A DNA stretch of 64,000 nucleotides from Roridomyces roridus. Taxonomy: Eukaryota; Basidiomycota; Agaricomycetes; Agaricales; Mycenaceae. The stretch is taken from contig JARKIF010000063.1 in NCBI GenBank assembly GCA_029378245.1, positions 62,001-126,000 on the forward strand. The letters are read 5' to 3'. Below the pieces are notes generated by a model. It saw nothing but the letters and a program-made list of their open reading frames with translations. It made no database searches and was not told where the DNA came from. Position numbers and translations under genes: made by a program. This document shows positions 46,164 to 57,481 of this stretch, one piece after another. The number at the start of each line of letters is the position of its first letter. The first letter of the stretch is position 1.

Positions 46164-46984
46164 TCAAGGGCAGTAGCTGTCGCCGAATTCAACCCATGCA
46201 TTCCAAGGGGCAAGAACGGTCACTCACATGACGGTATAATCCCCACTGGGCCCAACACGCGTGGCCTGGTCAACGGGGCCGGTTCCGCCGCAGGTGCCCG
46301 AGGTGTCGCCGGGGCGGTAGGCCTCGTTACATGGGCAGTTGACGTCTGTGCAGATCACCGAGTTACCGTCGGGGGCGATGATTTTCTGCGGCTGTGATTG
46401 CAGAAAGAAAAGGTCAATTGACGTAGGGAGAGGGGAATTGAGATGCGTACGACGGAGTAGCCTTGGATGTTGCTGATGTCGTAGTCGCTGCAGCAATAGT
46501 TTAGTTGACCCTTGACGTGGGCGGACGGGGCAGAGAAAGAGACGTACGTGTTGCCGTTAATGAGCGACGAATCGAAGTTCCACTCGGTCATTGAGCAGGA
46601 AGCTTCGCCGAAAGCGACTGGAAAAACGTGTGAGCTTTGGGATGATGAAACAATTGGGAAACGTGGACGTACTGCCGCCGAAGCAGTCGTTCTGGCATCC
46701 AGAGTTTGGGGGACGGTCGCAGATACGTCCTGTCAGAAGCTATAAGTAGAACGTCGGAAGGAGAGGAAGGAGCCCGCACCGTTCCATCGCGAAGGAACGA
46801 CGAGGTTCCAGCTACCGCCAGCCGGGAGATCGGGGATTGCAGGCCCGGTGTAATCCACGCCGTTGTGCGGGAAGTTGCTAAGCGTCAGGCCAACACCCCA
46901 GGCGCAGTTGTTGCGCAGAGTGATGGTGTGTGCGTTGGCGCCGGCTACGGTGAGGAGGGAGGTGACGAGGATGGCGGTGAACAT
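46164..46984 (-). CDS. Thaumatin-like secreted protein
   Basis: Six exons (46984-46780, 46729-46673, 46617-46548, 46487-46451, 46391-46228, 46176-46164) give 181 aa. A signal peptide (MFTAILVTSLLTVAGANA) precedes HTITLRNNCAWGVGLTL. The protein then has GRICDRPPNSGCQNDCFGG, FGEASCSMTEWNFDSS, ISNIQGYSVP, VICTDVNCPCNEAYRPGDTS and CGGTGPVDQA. The ending DYTVIYCP is reached only by splicing a 13-nt last exon; without it the frame stops one codon after the donor. It is shorter than plant thaumatins, as in the small fungal group, which includes beta-glucan-active and antifungal proteins. The function here is inferred by family only. Confidence 0.88.
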
Positions 46985-48109
46985 GGTCAAAGAAGTTGGT
47001 GGAAGAGGGGTGAAGGAAGAAGTGGATAGCGACGTCCCCGCAACCCTACTTACTTATAATGACCGTCTGACTCAGTCACATCAAGTTATCTCAACAACGG
47101 GTCGGACCTGATCGACGCGCATGGGTGAGGGCAGCTGATGATCCTTGTGTTCGCCACCGTTTCAACTCAGGTTGAACTATGAGCGCATGTGTCAATTCCT
47201 GGGCTTTCAGGTGGTCGAGTACAATATCTGTGCCTGAATTTTCTGCCCGAACCCTCTCCCTCTTCTCCACCACCGGTCTCGAGTCCGACTACATGGGGAT
47301 TTTCGAGGATCGCCCGCTTCGAGGCCCGAAGCTCGCATGGCTCGACATCAAAGGAGATCCGATTATCACCGCACCCCGGCGCTCTGTGCCGTCCAACATC
47401 TCCCACGTGCGCGTGGTTGAACAAGATCCTAGTCCTCCGATAGCCTCCGATGGCGGGCGTTAGAGGACTGGAATCCATCAGTTCCCCCTCCCCGCTAGGA
47501 ACGACTTGCGCTGCGCTTCGGAGTGCGCTATCGTAGGGATACAGCCAAGAGCCAGCGCGGCGCGAGGATTCGCAATCCCTCGAATCCCTCGACGGCGCGT
47601 ACACGAGGAGTTCATATCGCAATTCTGAAAAGTTGTACAGATCGTCCAACGTGAATGCTGCCAGATCCAATCTCACGCGGCAGAAGTGAGGCACGGAGAT
47701 AATGAGCCGGTAACTCTGCCGAGTCCACCGTAATCGCCACATGATTGATCTCGCCCATCTCCGCCATCATCTCCGTCCATGCTTTCGTCAGTCCAAGTCC
47801 CCGGTTTTCCTACAAATCTTGACGCAAAGGAGAGGACAATGCTGTCGGAATGCCTCTGATATCGGATAAGGAGCACCACGCCGCGGCCGCGGAACCTTTA
47901 CAATCTCAACCACACGTTCGGGGGTGATGAAAGTTGTAACTGAAACTGATGGCCGCTCTTCCACTTTCTTCTGGTGCTGACACACCCAAGGCCGCTGTAG
48001 GACTGTTCCTAGTCCGCAAAGATTAGAGTCTAGAGGGATGAGAACCGCATAAAAAGACGCGGCGCGTCGTTCCTGGAATTGAGAACTTCTTCGTTCCTTC
48101 TCTTCCATC
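46985..48109. other. Intergenic region with a minus-strand coding-like stretch
   Basis: An open minus-strand frame at 47742-47167 (191 aa) contains plausible protein segments (LYNFSELRYELLVYAPS, GSWLYPYDSALRSAAQVVPS) that look like an F-box/LRR C-terminus remnant, but I cannot confirm it. The TATA-like CATAAAAAG at 48049 belongs to the next gene. Confidence 0.3.
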
Positions 48110-48868
48110 ATGTTGTTCGCCGCCACCTTCGCTTTCCTCGCCCTCGCCGTCTCTTCCGTCAGTGCTGAACAGCACATTGTTTCCTTCGACAACCGATGCG
48201 GATTCGGAACTGTGGGTAGCGTTCCGCCCATATCTCGGTTGTTTATTCTGACGGCGGAACCGGAATAATAGCCTACGCTGATCGGCCAAGGGGGTCAAGT
48301 CCTCTCCACTGGAGGTGAACACCTTCTCCGATAGTGGTTTCCTCACGAATCATCGCTGACTGCCCCGCTCAGGCGCCTATGTTTCCCCCGGGGCTCTGAT
48401 TGGTGCCATCGCGTACCTCCAGACCGGTGCGTAGACCCTGCACACTTCCGTGCTGAACAACTTTCTGACGTTGGATTATCTAGGATCCTGCGGCTTCAAC
48501 GGAGATGGTTGCACCATGGTTGAGACCACCCTCCGTAACCCTCCTAGCCCCGGTGCCGGCTCGAGCACGGATCTCACCCTCATTGCCCCGTACATCTCGT
48601 CATTCTTTTACCGGGCCCTTGATCTGACTGTCTCTATCTAGGCACGCCTTCTCGGTGACCACCGGTTTCGGTTACTACAACGGCTGTGACGGCGCCGGCG
48701 CGGACTGCAACAACGCCAACTGCAACACTGCCTTCCATGTTTTCAACGACAACCAGGTCCAGGTGCAGTGTGAAGCCAACAATGTTAACTTGGTCGTACG
48801 TCCTGTTTTCTTTGGGAGTCCTTTCCCCAAACTCATCAATCTGCGTACAGATTACCTTCTGTCTTTAG
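48110..48868 (+). CDS. Small secreted protein of the ETHTVxFxNxCG family, copy 2
   Basis: Six exons (48110-48211, 48272-48314, 48373-48426, 48484-48589, 48642-48795, 48851-48868) give 158 aa with matching phases. A signal peptide (MLFAATFAFLALAVSSVSA) is followed by EQHIVSFDNRCGFGTPTLIG, QGGQVLSTGG, LIGAIAYLQTGSCGFNGDGC, NPPSPGAGSSTDLTLIAP, HAFSVTTGFGYYNGCDGAGA and VQCEANNVNLVITFCL. It is the intact relative of copy 3, 1.7 kb downstream in the same direction, so they form a tandem pair. Its role is unknown; it is secreted, with about seven Cys. Confidence 0.9.
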
Positions 48869-49816
48869 ATTTGTCTGTACTATCTTCTTCTTTGTCTACG
48901 TACGGCTACAATGGGAACTATTGGAATGGTTAATGAATGCCTCACCCGTGTTGAAGCCTCGAATGCCTGGGAAGAGATAATAATACTGCAAGTTGTAGGT
49001 TCGAAATCGGAGGTGTCTGCTGCTGCGCCATGTTACAAATCAAAGGCTCGGGTCAATCGTAGACTGATGAATCGTCGGCGAACAGCCCCCAAACCGTCTC
49101 TGGTGGATCAGCTCGGCAAGAATACCCTCTCGACTCGGTTCCAACTTGGCTCTCAAATGGTCGAGGATCGCCAATGGATGGCCCGCGTGGACATAAGTTG
49201 AAGCTATTGGACGCCCGACGTTGGAATCGGCGGATCGGCAATCACTTGATTATCCAGCGCAGATCCATGACTACACCGCACCCGCTGCACAGTGGGCGTC
49301 GGCTTTCGGCTCCAGCACATATGAACTTGAACAAGGTGATTTCAGTTGAAGAATACAACCCTGAACACATGGGAACTTGGAATGCAATTTCTCAAGGCCC
49401 AAGGGCGCATCAACACGAAGGGGATCTTGCGACCGCAGACGACCTCCTACAACCTCCCGCCGCGGGAGAAGCAAGACACCAAGATCTGATCATCTGCGAG
49501 CCGACCCTTTCGCAGTATCGCGTCGGAATGCAGACCATAGTTCCGTCAGATGCTATCGCACGGCACTGGATGAGCAATCCATGTTTGCTCGAGAATGTTG
49601 CCAGGAACGTACTACTCGGCAGAAAACTTACGTGTGTACCTTACAACCACACCCGCGAGCGTGATACAAGTTGAAACTGAAACTGATGGCGCTTTTCCAC
49701 ACTGGACGAGGCGCTCGCCCGTTTCTGGACCTGTGCAGACGGATTCGACCATAAAAAGCCGCGTCGCTTTCGTTCCTGGAATTCAGAACTTCCTCCCTGT
49801 TCTCCTTCGCTCCATC
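48869..49816. other. Intergenic region
   Basis: The TATA-like ATAAAAAG at 49751 lies 66 bp before copy 3; no other feature is supported. Confidence 0.5.
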
Positions 49817-51680
49817 ATGTTGTTCTCCGCCGCCTTTGCTTTCCTTGCCCTCGCCGTGTCCACCGTCAGCGCCGAGACGCACACTGTTACCTTCGACAAC
49901 AGGTGCAATACCGGAACCGTGTGTACCTTTCCTCCAGCTTTCCCGGTTGTTGATTCTGACGGCAAAATAATAGCCTACGCTGATCAGCAACACTGGTACA
50001 GTCCTCTCCACCGGAGGTCAGCCACCTTCTCGATCGCTTTACTCTCACTCACTGGAAACCACTACACAGGTGCGTACACCACCAACGCCGCTCTCTTCGG
50101 CGCGATTGCGTACCTCCAGACCGGTGGCTGCGGTTTCAACGGGGACCACTGCACCATGGTCGAGATCACGCTGCGTAACCCCCTAGTCTCTCGTAGACAG
50201 ACGCTTCATCAGATCACCTCGTACCTCGGTGTGATGAAGTCTGTTGCTAAGCGCAGGGGTCCGATCAGGGTAAGTATTCCCTTATTACCAATCTTTTCGT
50301 GGCTGTGCTAGACACCTCCCATTCCTCCTCGCTCGCCACGCGTTTTCTCAGCCTCTGCACCTTCCCTGGCCCCCAAACTCAACCAGCGCACGACCCAATA
50401 CGTGAAAAATGGAATCTGACCAAACTCGCTGCCATCGAACAAATCGAGACAGCTCATCGCCGCCTCCCTTCCCTCGCTCGCTGGCAACGCCTCATCTCAT
50501 CCTCAGCCCAACCTCTCGCCCTCGACACTCCTCGAGACATGGATCCATGTCTTAAGGACTCATTCCGACCCACTCGCGGCGCCGCCTGCTAGACGCCGAG
50601 CACACCACTACGTCCCGCACACATACTCGGGCTCCATTCGACCAGAATACCCCACGTCTGGAGCTTGGGACGTCGGACAAGAGTCGATGGGCTGTCGATG
50701 AGCTTCAGTGGGCTGGCCCGGTGCTTCTGGGCCGCTCACACCGATGTGCGTCGCTCCTTCTTTGTTTTCTGTCAGTCTCTCATCTCACGCAGACGAGCGC
50801 GCTCCATACCACGACTTCCCAAAGGCATTCCCTCTTCCACATACTACATACATCGATCTATCGAGCTCTGGGCTTGCTCGTCGCAGCATTTCGCCACTCC
50901 CAACCTCAGTAGGCGGCCTCGGTCGTCTACTTATGGGTGGCATCGGGTTGCCGTGTAACAGACGGAACAGGCAGTGGCGGGTGGGATAGAATGCAAGGGA
51001 GATGCACTGCACCTTGCATTCACTGGACTTGCGGGGTCCCGCGGTGTTGGACCAGGGAAGGGAAGTCGACTGGGACACGCAACATTGTTCTTAGGCTCGT
51101 TCATGAACTTCCCGGGGCTCATACCTCTTTTTCTTTTGAGTCTTTTGTTGCCTCACACATGTACCTACCCTACAAATGCACATCTGGCCCTGGAATGATT
51201 TTTTGACTACTCCCAAAAAATGAAAACTGAGGCGTGGATCGAACGCGCGCACGGTAAATGAGTCCCGTGATACACAGCCACCAAAAGATTGGTAATAACT
51301 CGATACCCTGAACGGACCCCCGCGCTCCGATCAGGACTAGTAACCCCCCGAGCCCCGGCGCCGGCTCCAGCGTTGATCTCACCCTCATTCCCCCGTAGGC
51401 CTTACCCTTCTGTAGCTGCGAATGGTTGGACTGACGATTTTGTAGGCACGCCTTTTCTGTCACCACCGGCTTCGGATACTATAACGGCTGTGATGGGGCT
51501 GGCGCGGACTGCAACGGCCCCAACTGCAACACTGCTTTCCACGTGTCCGGCGACAACCAGGTTCAAGTCCAGTGCGAGACTAACAACGTCAACTCGGTCG
51601 TACGTTCCCTCTTCCTTTCTGTGTTTTCAAGTGTGAGGATGCTGATTCATGACGGCACACAGGTTACCTTCTGTCTTTGA
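49817..51680 (+). pseudogene. Secreted-protein copy 3, split by an insertion
   Basis: Coding parts: 49817-49918, 49974-50016, 50070-50183, then a 1156-bp insertion, then 51349 to about 51393, 51446-51599 and 51663-51680. The signal peptide (MLFSAAFAFLALAVSTVSA), AETHTVTFDNRCNTGTPTLI, AIAYLQTGGCGFNGDHC, PSPGAGSSVDLTLIPP, HAFSVTTGFGYYNGCDGAGA and VTFCL are all recognisable and in phase once the insertion and one target copy are ignored. The intron that splits QTG|S in copy 2 is cleanly missing. The break falls in the codons for RNP just before PSPG. The insertion would have to be spliced out for a product, so I call it disrupted. Confidence 0.88.
50184..51339. mobile_element. 1.16 kb non-autonomous element, 9-bp target duplication (Mutator-like)
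   Basis: GTAACCCCC flanks it on both sides (50175-50183 and 51340-51348). The extreme ends are only TAGTC..GACTA, but a longer inverted pair lies inside: about 50252-50307 and 51285-51334 share GGGGTCCG..TCAGGGTA and TATTACCAATCTTTT. No transposase is present. The 9-bp duplication points to the MULE superfamily. Confidence 0.8.
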
Positions 51681-52435
51681 AATGTATACGTACGACTAAT
51701 GGGATGCTTCGTTTTGGAGGCTTGACTCCTTGACTGTGATGATGGTGTTCAAGTTCACCAAGACCCCGGTTTGGGATAGTTTGAACACTGTAAGTATCAC
51801 CCCCCCCCCCCCCCGTGCCTAGCGCTAGGCATCTGGCTAGCCAAGTGTGAGTTGCAACTCCAACTTGATCTCGTTCCATTCCATGAATCATTAATTCAGT
51901 AATTTTGTGGTAAGTATTCGAATTCGAGTGACGGACGCAAGAGAAAAGGGATTCGGAACCATTGCTTGCTCTCGAGATTCTGGCGAGAGAGACGCAGGGG
52001 CGGTGGAGAAGGTCGTGACTTGTGAGGGGGGCCAAGGATCACGAATGATTCACGATGAGGATGGGAAAACTGAAACGCAGTGGCGGTTCACCTGGAAAGT
52101 TCAAATTGAAATTGTGCAAAGATAAATAGAACCTCGAACGAATTTTCCGTGTCTCCTGTCACGCACATGAGAGCGGCGTCTGTGATCAAGTACCGACTTT
52201 TGTGTTGAGTCAAACGGAGCGAGGCTCGAGCTGGTGGGTCGTTTGACGGCCAAGCACGGAGATTGTTTCAAGTGGTTGTTCAAATGTAAATTTGAAGCAT
52301 GGGGGCCGAGGACCGACACGATAGACCAATTGTATATACAAAAACCTACACACGTTGAGCGGAATCAATGAATCGAAAAGACGTACATACATACAGATCG
52401 TTTTGATAGATCCATCCCAGCGCCCGCCCACTCAC
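51681..52435. other. Intergenic region with a poly-C tract
   Basis: A run of 15 C lies at 51800-51814. No gene is seen. Confidence 0.5.
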
Positions 52436-53661
52436 TCACACCTGCTCCACAAACCTCACCTTGAACCTCACAGCTGGAGGAAGGAGCGCTACAAACGCCA
52501 CCTCCAAATGCTCGCGGAACCAACTCCGCGCACCTCCCCATTTCCCGTGAAACTCGAGACCCTCCAACCCAGATTCAGATCCGACCTCGTACAAGCTGAT
52601 CGTGTCCACAAGCGCAAGGATCACCGAGTCCATGTGAGCGGGCGTATGCGCATCCGCAAGACAGCAGGTGTCTACATCGAGTACCAAGACGCGCACGCCG
52701 GTGGGTTGGAGGCGACGTAAAAGCACGTGGAGCGAGGGTGAGATGTCTAGCAGCCAAAGACGACCTGGGCGTTGTCTCTGGGGGATAAATCGGATTAGAC
52801 CAGAAATTTGTACGGTAGTGAGTGCTGTGCAGAAGTCGAGCCCGCCGCCCTCTGTTAATTTGCCTGATTAGTGGTCAGTACCCTGGAAGAACGGAGGACG
52901 GAGAGCGAACCAGGGAGATCAGAAGCAATTGCGACGTCACTGAAACTTAGGCGGAGGTCGTGGATATGCGGGCCAAGCGATTTGAGCGCCCGTGAAACTC
53001 CCTCTGCCACAAGGTCCGGATGGAATCCCGAAAGCTCGAGCGACAAGCAACGTGAAGCGACTCGCGGCGTCGAAATGAGCCAATCAACGAGCACGGTGCT
53101 GGCGAAACACACTCCGTCCATAGCCACCTCCTCCAATTCCGTCGCCACGAGGCTGGAAATTGCCATGGGGGACGCCGGGAAGAAGGGGCGTTCGTTTCGG
53201 CGGATTGTGCCTAGCCGAAATTGTTTGAGCATCGGTAGGCGGGATATGAAGCGATGGAGCTGAGGAATGGGTGGAGCGTGGGCTATGCGCAGTTTCAGGG
53301 CGGTGACGGAGGGCAGGGTCGGTACCAAGTCGTATGGTACCTCCCTCATCACGATGGCGAGCCCCTCAAGGCGGGAGAATTGAGATAGATGTGTGATTAG
53401 TTGGGTTGTTTTGCTTTCCGAGGATAAGAGTACGAGCTCGAGGGCCCAGACTGTGGAGAAGAAAGTGTTGTGAGGGGATGAGAGGAGAGATAGGAATCGG
53501 TCGACATCGGCGTCTTTGATCTTGAGGTAGCGGTATAGAGGGGACCTGCTGGCTGGGAGCCAGGTGCGGCAGACGAGGCCAGATGCTCGCAGGGAGCGCA
53601 GATCGTCGTCGAGGTGTGAAATGATTACATCGGTTAGCTCGGGTGGGAGACTCGAGGTCAT
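52436..53661 (-). CDS. F-box / leucine-rich protein
   Basis: Exons 53661-52911 and 52851-52436 give 388 aa. The N-terminus is a clear F-box: LPPELTDVIISHLDDDLRSL then RASGLVCRTWLPASRSPLYR. The remainder has irregular Leu-rich strands (WALELVLLSS, LEGLAIVMREVP, LKLRIAHAPP, ELEEVAMDGV) of the type seen in agaricomycete F-box proteins, and it ends in a Val/Phe-rich strand KVRFVEQV. The intron starts GTTCGC, a weak but usable donor, and keeps phase. It is likely a substrate adaptor of an SCF ubiquitin ligase, target unknown. No damage is seen. Confidence 0.82.
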
Positions 53662-54133
53662 GCTGGAAATCTCGTTCAGCAGGTGGTATTTGGATCATGT
53701 GAAAGTAGTTTAGCTCACAGAATGAAATAGAGACTAATGAGGAGCACTGTGAATGGATGCAGATGTGGGAGCTGGCAAGACGGAATCGAGTCACGCGGCA
53801 AGGCAGTGCAGCACCGCCACGACGGATCCGTCAGCGGTTGTGATTGCGCTCGGCTCGGATCAACTTCAGCTTGCTGGTACTGCAGACCCCAGCCGACCAA
53901 ACTCGAGCACGACCCGATGATATGCATTTCTGCTTCGGCATCCTCCCGGCAGAGCCAGGCCGGAATATCAATCTCTCGTTCGAATCGGGGCTGGCCAATT
54001 GCGCCAAGCGTTATAGAGTGTGTGTCTACTTTTTTCATCGAAGTCTCCATCAGCGGCCTTGTGGTGGCCATTTGGCGGCGAATCGCAGCTTGGAAACACT
54101 TTCACTAACTACCTGAGGTTTACAGTCGGACAT
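53662..54133. other. Intergenic region
   Basis: No supported feature. Confidence 0.4.
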
Positions 54134-54141
54134 GTCAAGAG

Positions 54142-54784
54142 TAGGGCTGGGCACCGTAACCGTATTACACGGAATACGGCTCCGTAATACGGAGACGGTG
54201 CCGTGCCGTGGCCCCTGGTGGTGTGGTTTACACGGCCCGTGCTCAACACGGCCGTGTGCCGTACTTCCCGTATAAATCCGGCCGTTGCGGCCGTAATACG
54301 GGAATCCTCGGCAATCTGTCCTGAACACTGTCAGCGCGGTAGATGTGTGTCGGAATTGTCTCACTGAGTGATGTAGGAGAGTGTACAAGTGCGGAGATAG
54401 CATCCCCTTTGGGTGGGCGGGCTTGCTCGGGCTGCGGCGGGTGTCGTTGATGTTTACGGCAGCCGCCATCAACACATCAACGCGCCATCAGCTCGACGGC
54501 GGCAGATGTTCCGAGCCCCAGGAAGGGTGGTTATGAATGGAAGGAGTCAATTGGACCGTAGGTTATGTTGAAACTTGTGTTCAATACTCTTAATCAGGCA
54601 GTAACTCAGAGAAATCACTCACCATCAATTTACGGCCGTGTTACGGAAATACGGCCGTATACGGCACCGTCCCGTACCGTCAGCAATGTCGACTGCAATT
54701 TTACGGACCGTGATCACACGGCCGTCTACCAAAACGGCCGTAATTTTTACGGCCGTGTCCGTTACGGTACGGTGCCCAGCCCTA
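54142..54784. mobile_element. hAT-type MITE, 643 bp
   Basis: The ends are TAGGGCTGGGCACCGTA and its inverse, with a perfect 8-bp duplication GTCAAGAG (54134-54141 and 54785-54792). Each end (54160-54310 and 54630-54770) is filled with ACGGCCGT and CCGTATTACGG words. No transposase is present. Confidence 0.95.
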
Positions 54785-54916
54785 GTCAAGAGAATAAACT
54801 CAAAACAACCTCACTTTCACCCCCGACCGAGTTGATGCGGGGGGAAGGTAACTCTGTACCGTAAGATTAATTATTGCTATAAGTATATAGACGGCAGGGC
54901 CAAGACATTCAGAGCA

Positions 54917-56733
54917 TCACAACCTCGCCACGGCACCCAAAATCCTCCCCTGCGCCACCCTCTCCCTCTTTGCCACATTATGCGGAAACTCGAGCGAGTT
55001 CAAATCAGCAGCGACCATCGCCATGAATCTATCATGAATCTCCGTCGGCACACGCATAAAGATCCACACATCGCCATCGTGTACATTCCACGTCCCGTCA
55101 AGCTGCTTGGATGGCGTGCACTGGAAGCAGCGGACGAAGCCTGGAAAGTCCTTGTAGGCGTGTGTGCGGATGCGGTGGGGGCCGAAACCAAAGTGTTGGA
55201 GGGACCAGTTGGCTCTGTGAATTCATTGTGAGTTGGGTTTGGAGAGACAGAGGGCAGCACGAACCGGCCCATGGAATTAACAATCAACGTCCGATCGTCC
55301 CAAAACTTGTGCTCACTCCCCTCCTTCGACTGCCTCAACCAAATCGGATTCGAAACCGCCACGACGCGTTTGACATGCTCGTAATTCCTGGCGTCTCTGA
55401 CTGATTTCCGGATAGCTGCAGCGAGCGCGCCGATGGAGGAGGATTCGTCTGATGAGAGAGTGGGCGTGAGGGCATGGAACATGACGTTCCCGATGGCGAG
55501 TAGGCCGGGGACACGCCAGTCGGTGGGTTTGAGGTCTGCGGGGTTCTTGATTCCGCGGTACTACACCGCAATCAGAGTCTGCACGAGGAAGAGAAAAGAA
55601 GCACGCACCGAGAAGATGCTCGACACCCGCGTGATGGACTTGTCCTTCTCCAAACACCTATTCATCGTCGTGATAATATACCCCGCAATGGCATCGTGCG
55701 CCGACGTCCCCGATCCCGTTCGCCCAGGCCACGAATCCGCAATAGTGCGCAATTGCTGAATATGGTCCGCCGTAAAGAGAATATCTACAGGCGTAGACGC
55801 GTTGAACGCCTCCCCAATCATCTGGGCCCATTTGTCAATCGGATGGAGCTCTGCAAGGTGGGGTAGGTATCGCGAGATGAAAGACGCCGTGCTTGGATTG
55901 TCGTTGATCTCATCCGGAGGCGCGGTACGGTACTTCTCGTACGTCGGCCTTCCGAATTTGGGTTCCTTGCCTTGGTAAAATTGCGACCACGCAAACATGA
56001 ACTGGTATACAAATTCACCGTCGCCTGTGATGCGAGTTCAAAGCAAGCGCGAAGAAGGAAATGAATTGGACACACCCAGCATGTGGCTTGACGACCACCC
56101 GATGAACGTCTCCCTTGTCTTGGGACAGAACGTAATCTTCAGCCTGAGCATCGGCTCGTCCCAATCTGGCTCGTTCGCCCCAGAGATATCTGTCGATATC
56201 GAATCCACGACCACGGGAGAGACGAAGGAGGGCTTTTGGTGGTGGTCCAGAGGTTCGGCGATCGTCTCGAAGGTGATGGGAACCCCGCGCTTGCCTGCGC
56301 CGAGCTGCGAAAGTCAGCCAGAGCCCGACGAAGGAAATATAATATATACTCACCGACCAGTCGTCGCCATTACGCCGAACCCTTCCGTTCGCGTGTGGGT
56401 AATATGTCAACGTGCTCCGGAGGGCAGCGACCAAAATCTCCTTATTCAGAGGTCCGGGTACCACGTTGGAAATCGCGATCTCCTCACGATTTAGCGACGG
56501 AATGAACAACAAGAATATGAAGCACACCTCAAAATTGATACGATCCGTACCAGGTAAGGGGAGAGGGAACACGCGCTCGTAGATGGTGGTTGGGTCCACG
56601 GGGATGACCCAAACTAAGGAAACATTGGATGAGTGAGTGGTCGAGAGAATAAATCCGCCTATCGGGAAATCTCACCGGTGCGCGAAGTCCCAGATGGCGC
56701 TTTGGGTGTTTGCACAGCCTCGACGCGGTCCAT
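54917..56733 (-). CDS. BAHD-like acyltransferase, copy 1
   Basis: Six exons (56733-56676, 56613-56354, 56304-56076, 56024-55609, 55560-55265, 55214-54917) give 518 aa, all in phase. The HxxxD catalytic motif is SSHMLGDGEF, split by an intron after the Leu codon. A Phe-Gly pair in ANWSLQHFGFG stands where BAHD enzymes have DFGWG. Other visible parts are WVIPVDPTTIYERVFPLPLP, LRSTLTYYPHANGRVRRNGD and FMFAWSQFYQGKEPKFGRP. Such enzymes move an acyl group from CoA to alcohols or amines, commonly in secondary metabolism; the substrate is unknown. A transposon sits 90 bp upstream of the ATG (56824-57471), inside the promoter. Confidence 0.83.
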
Positions 56734-56823
56734 GAGCAGATGAAAAGGCTACGTAGTCTTGTCGAACAAAAGTTTTTGAACTCATCGCGCTGCGGCGGCC
56801 GTCCAACGGCGGACCTGAACTAT

Positions 56824-57471
56824 GGATAATTCTATTTGGCAACCCCGGTTCTTTGGCACGGAGGGGTTGCCAGTCTCTGCCGAGCCCGATGTACGTAAAT
56901 GTTGAGAGTAGATAAGATTTCTGTTGCAACAATTTCTGATGGGAACTGGTGGATTGCCGAAACTTGCCGTGGCGGCTCTGACGCGGTGCAACCCTCGGTG
57001 TTGCCGCCGTGTCAATGAAGCCTTCGTCCGAGGGGCACACATATTGAGAAGACAATTGATTCCGGGCATGTAAATTGGTTCTAAATTACTTAAACCCAGG
57101 CCAAGGCGCCAATCTTTTTTTTTCGATGTCAATCACGCACGATTCACGATGATGCCGAGTCGCTGGGCATGCGGCAGGCTGCCGGCGGCATGCAGGAGTC
57201 CCGGCATGCAGCGGGACCACGGAATTCCATGAGTGCTTCATGTGAATCTTTGACGTTGTACTCAGAAGGGGTCCGACACCAAAGCCAGATGTGCCTGGAA
57301 TTCAGCACGGTACGGACTTGCCGCAGTTGGGCTGAGCAGGCAATCTGCCTTGCCGGTGACACCAATCAATTCCATCAGGTCGTTTATCTTATCTGTAGGG
57401 TTGCCAAATAGAAGAATGTTATATAGCAACCCCCGTACAGCTGGCACGGGGGTTGCCAAATAGAATTATCC
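56824..57471. mobile_element. 648-bp inverted-repeat element with 10-bp target duplication
   Basis: GGATAATTCTATTTGGCAAC at the left is repeated inverted at the right end (57452-57471). CCTGAACTAT flanks both sides exactly (56814-56823 and 57472-57481). GGTTGCCAAATAGAA occurs once more inside (57405). The length of the duplication suggests a Mutator-like source. No coding content is seen. Confidence 0.88.
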
Positions 57472-57481
57472 CCTGAACTAT

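Noticed and set aside
49174..49674. 166-aa open frame between secreted-protein copies 2 and 3
   Set aside because: No signal, no domain, no plausible splice partners.
51210..51290. Possible tRNA-derived SINE head (GTTCGATCC with a TGGCTGTG A-box-like word) in the minus strand
   Set aside because: Part of it is shared with the other inverted arm of the element, and the rest of the cloverleaf is missing.
51800..51814. Run of 15 C
   Set aside because: Simple homopolymer; possible sequencing trouble spot, not a feature of interest.
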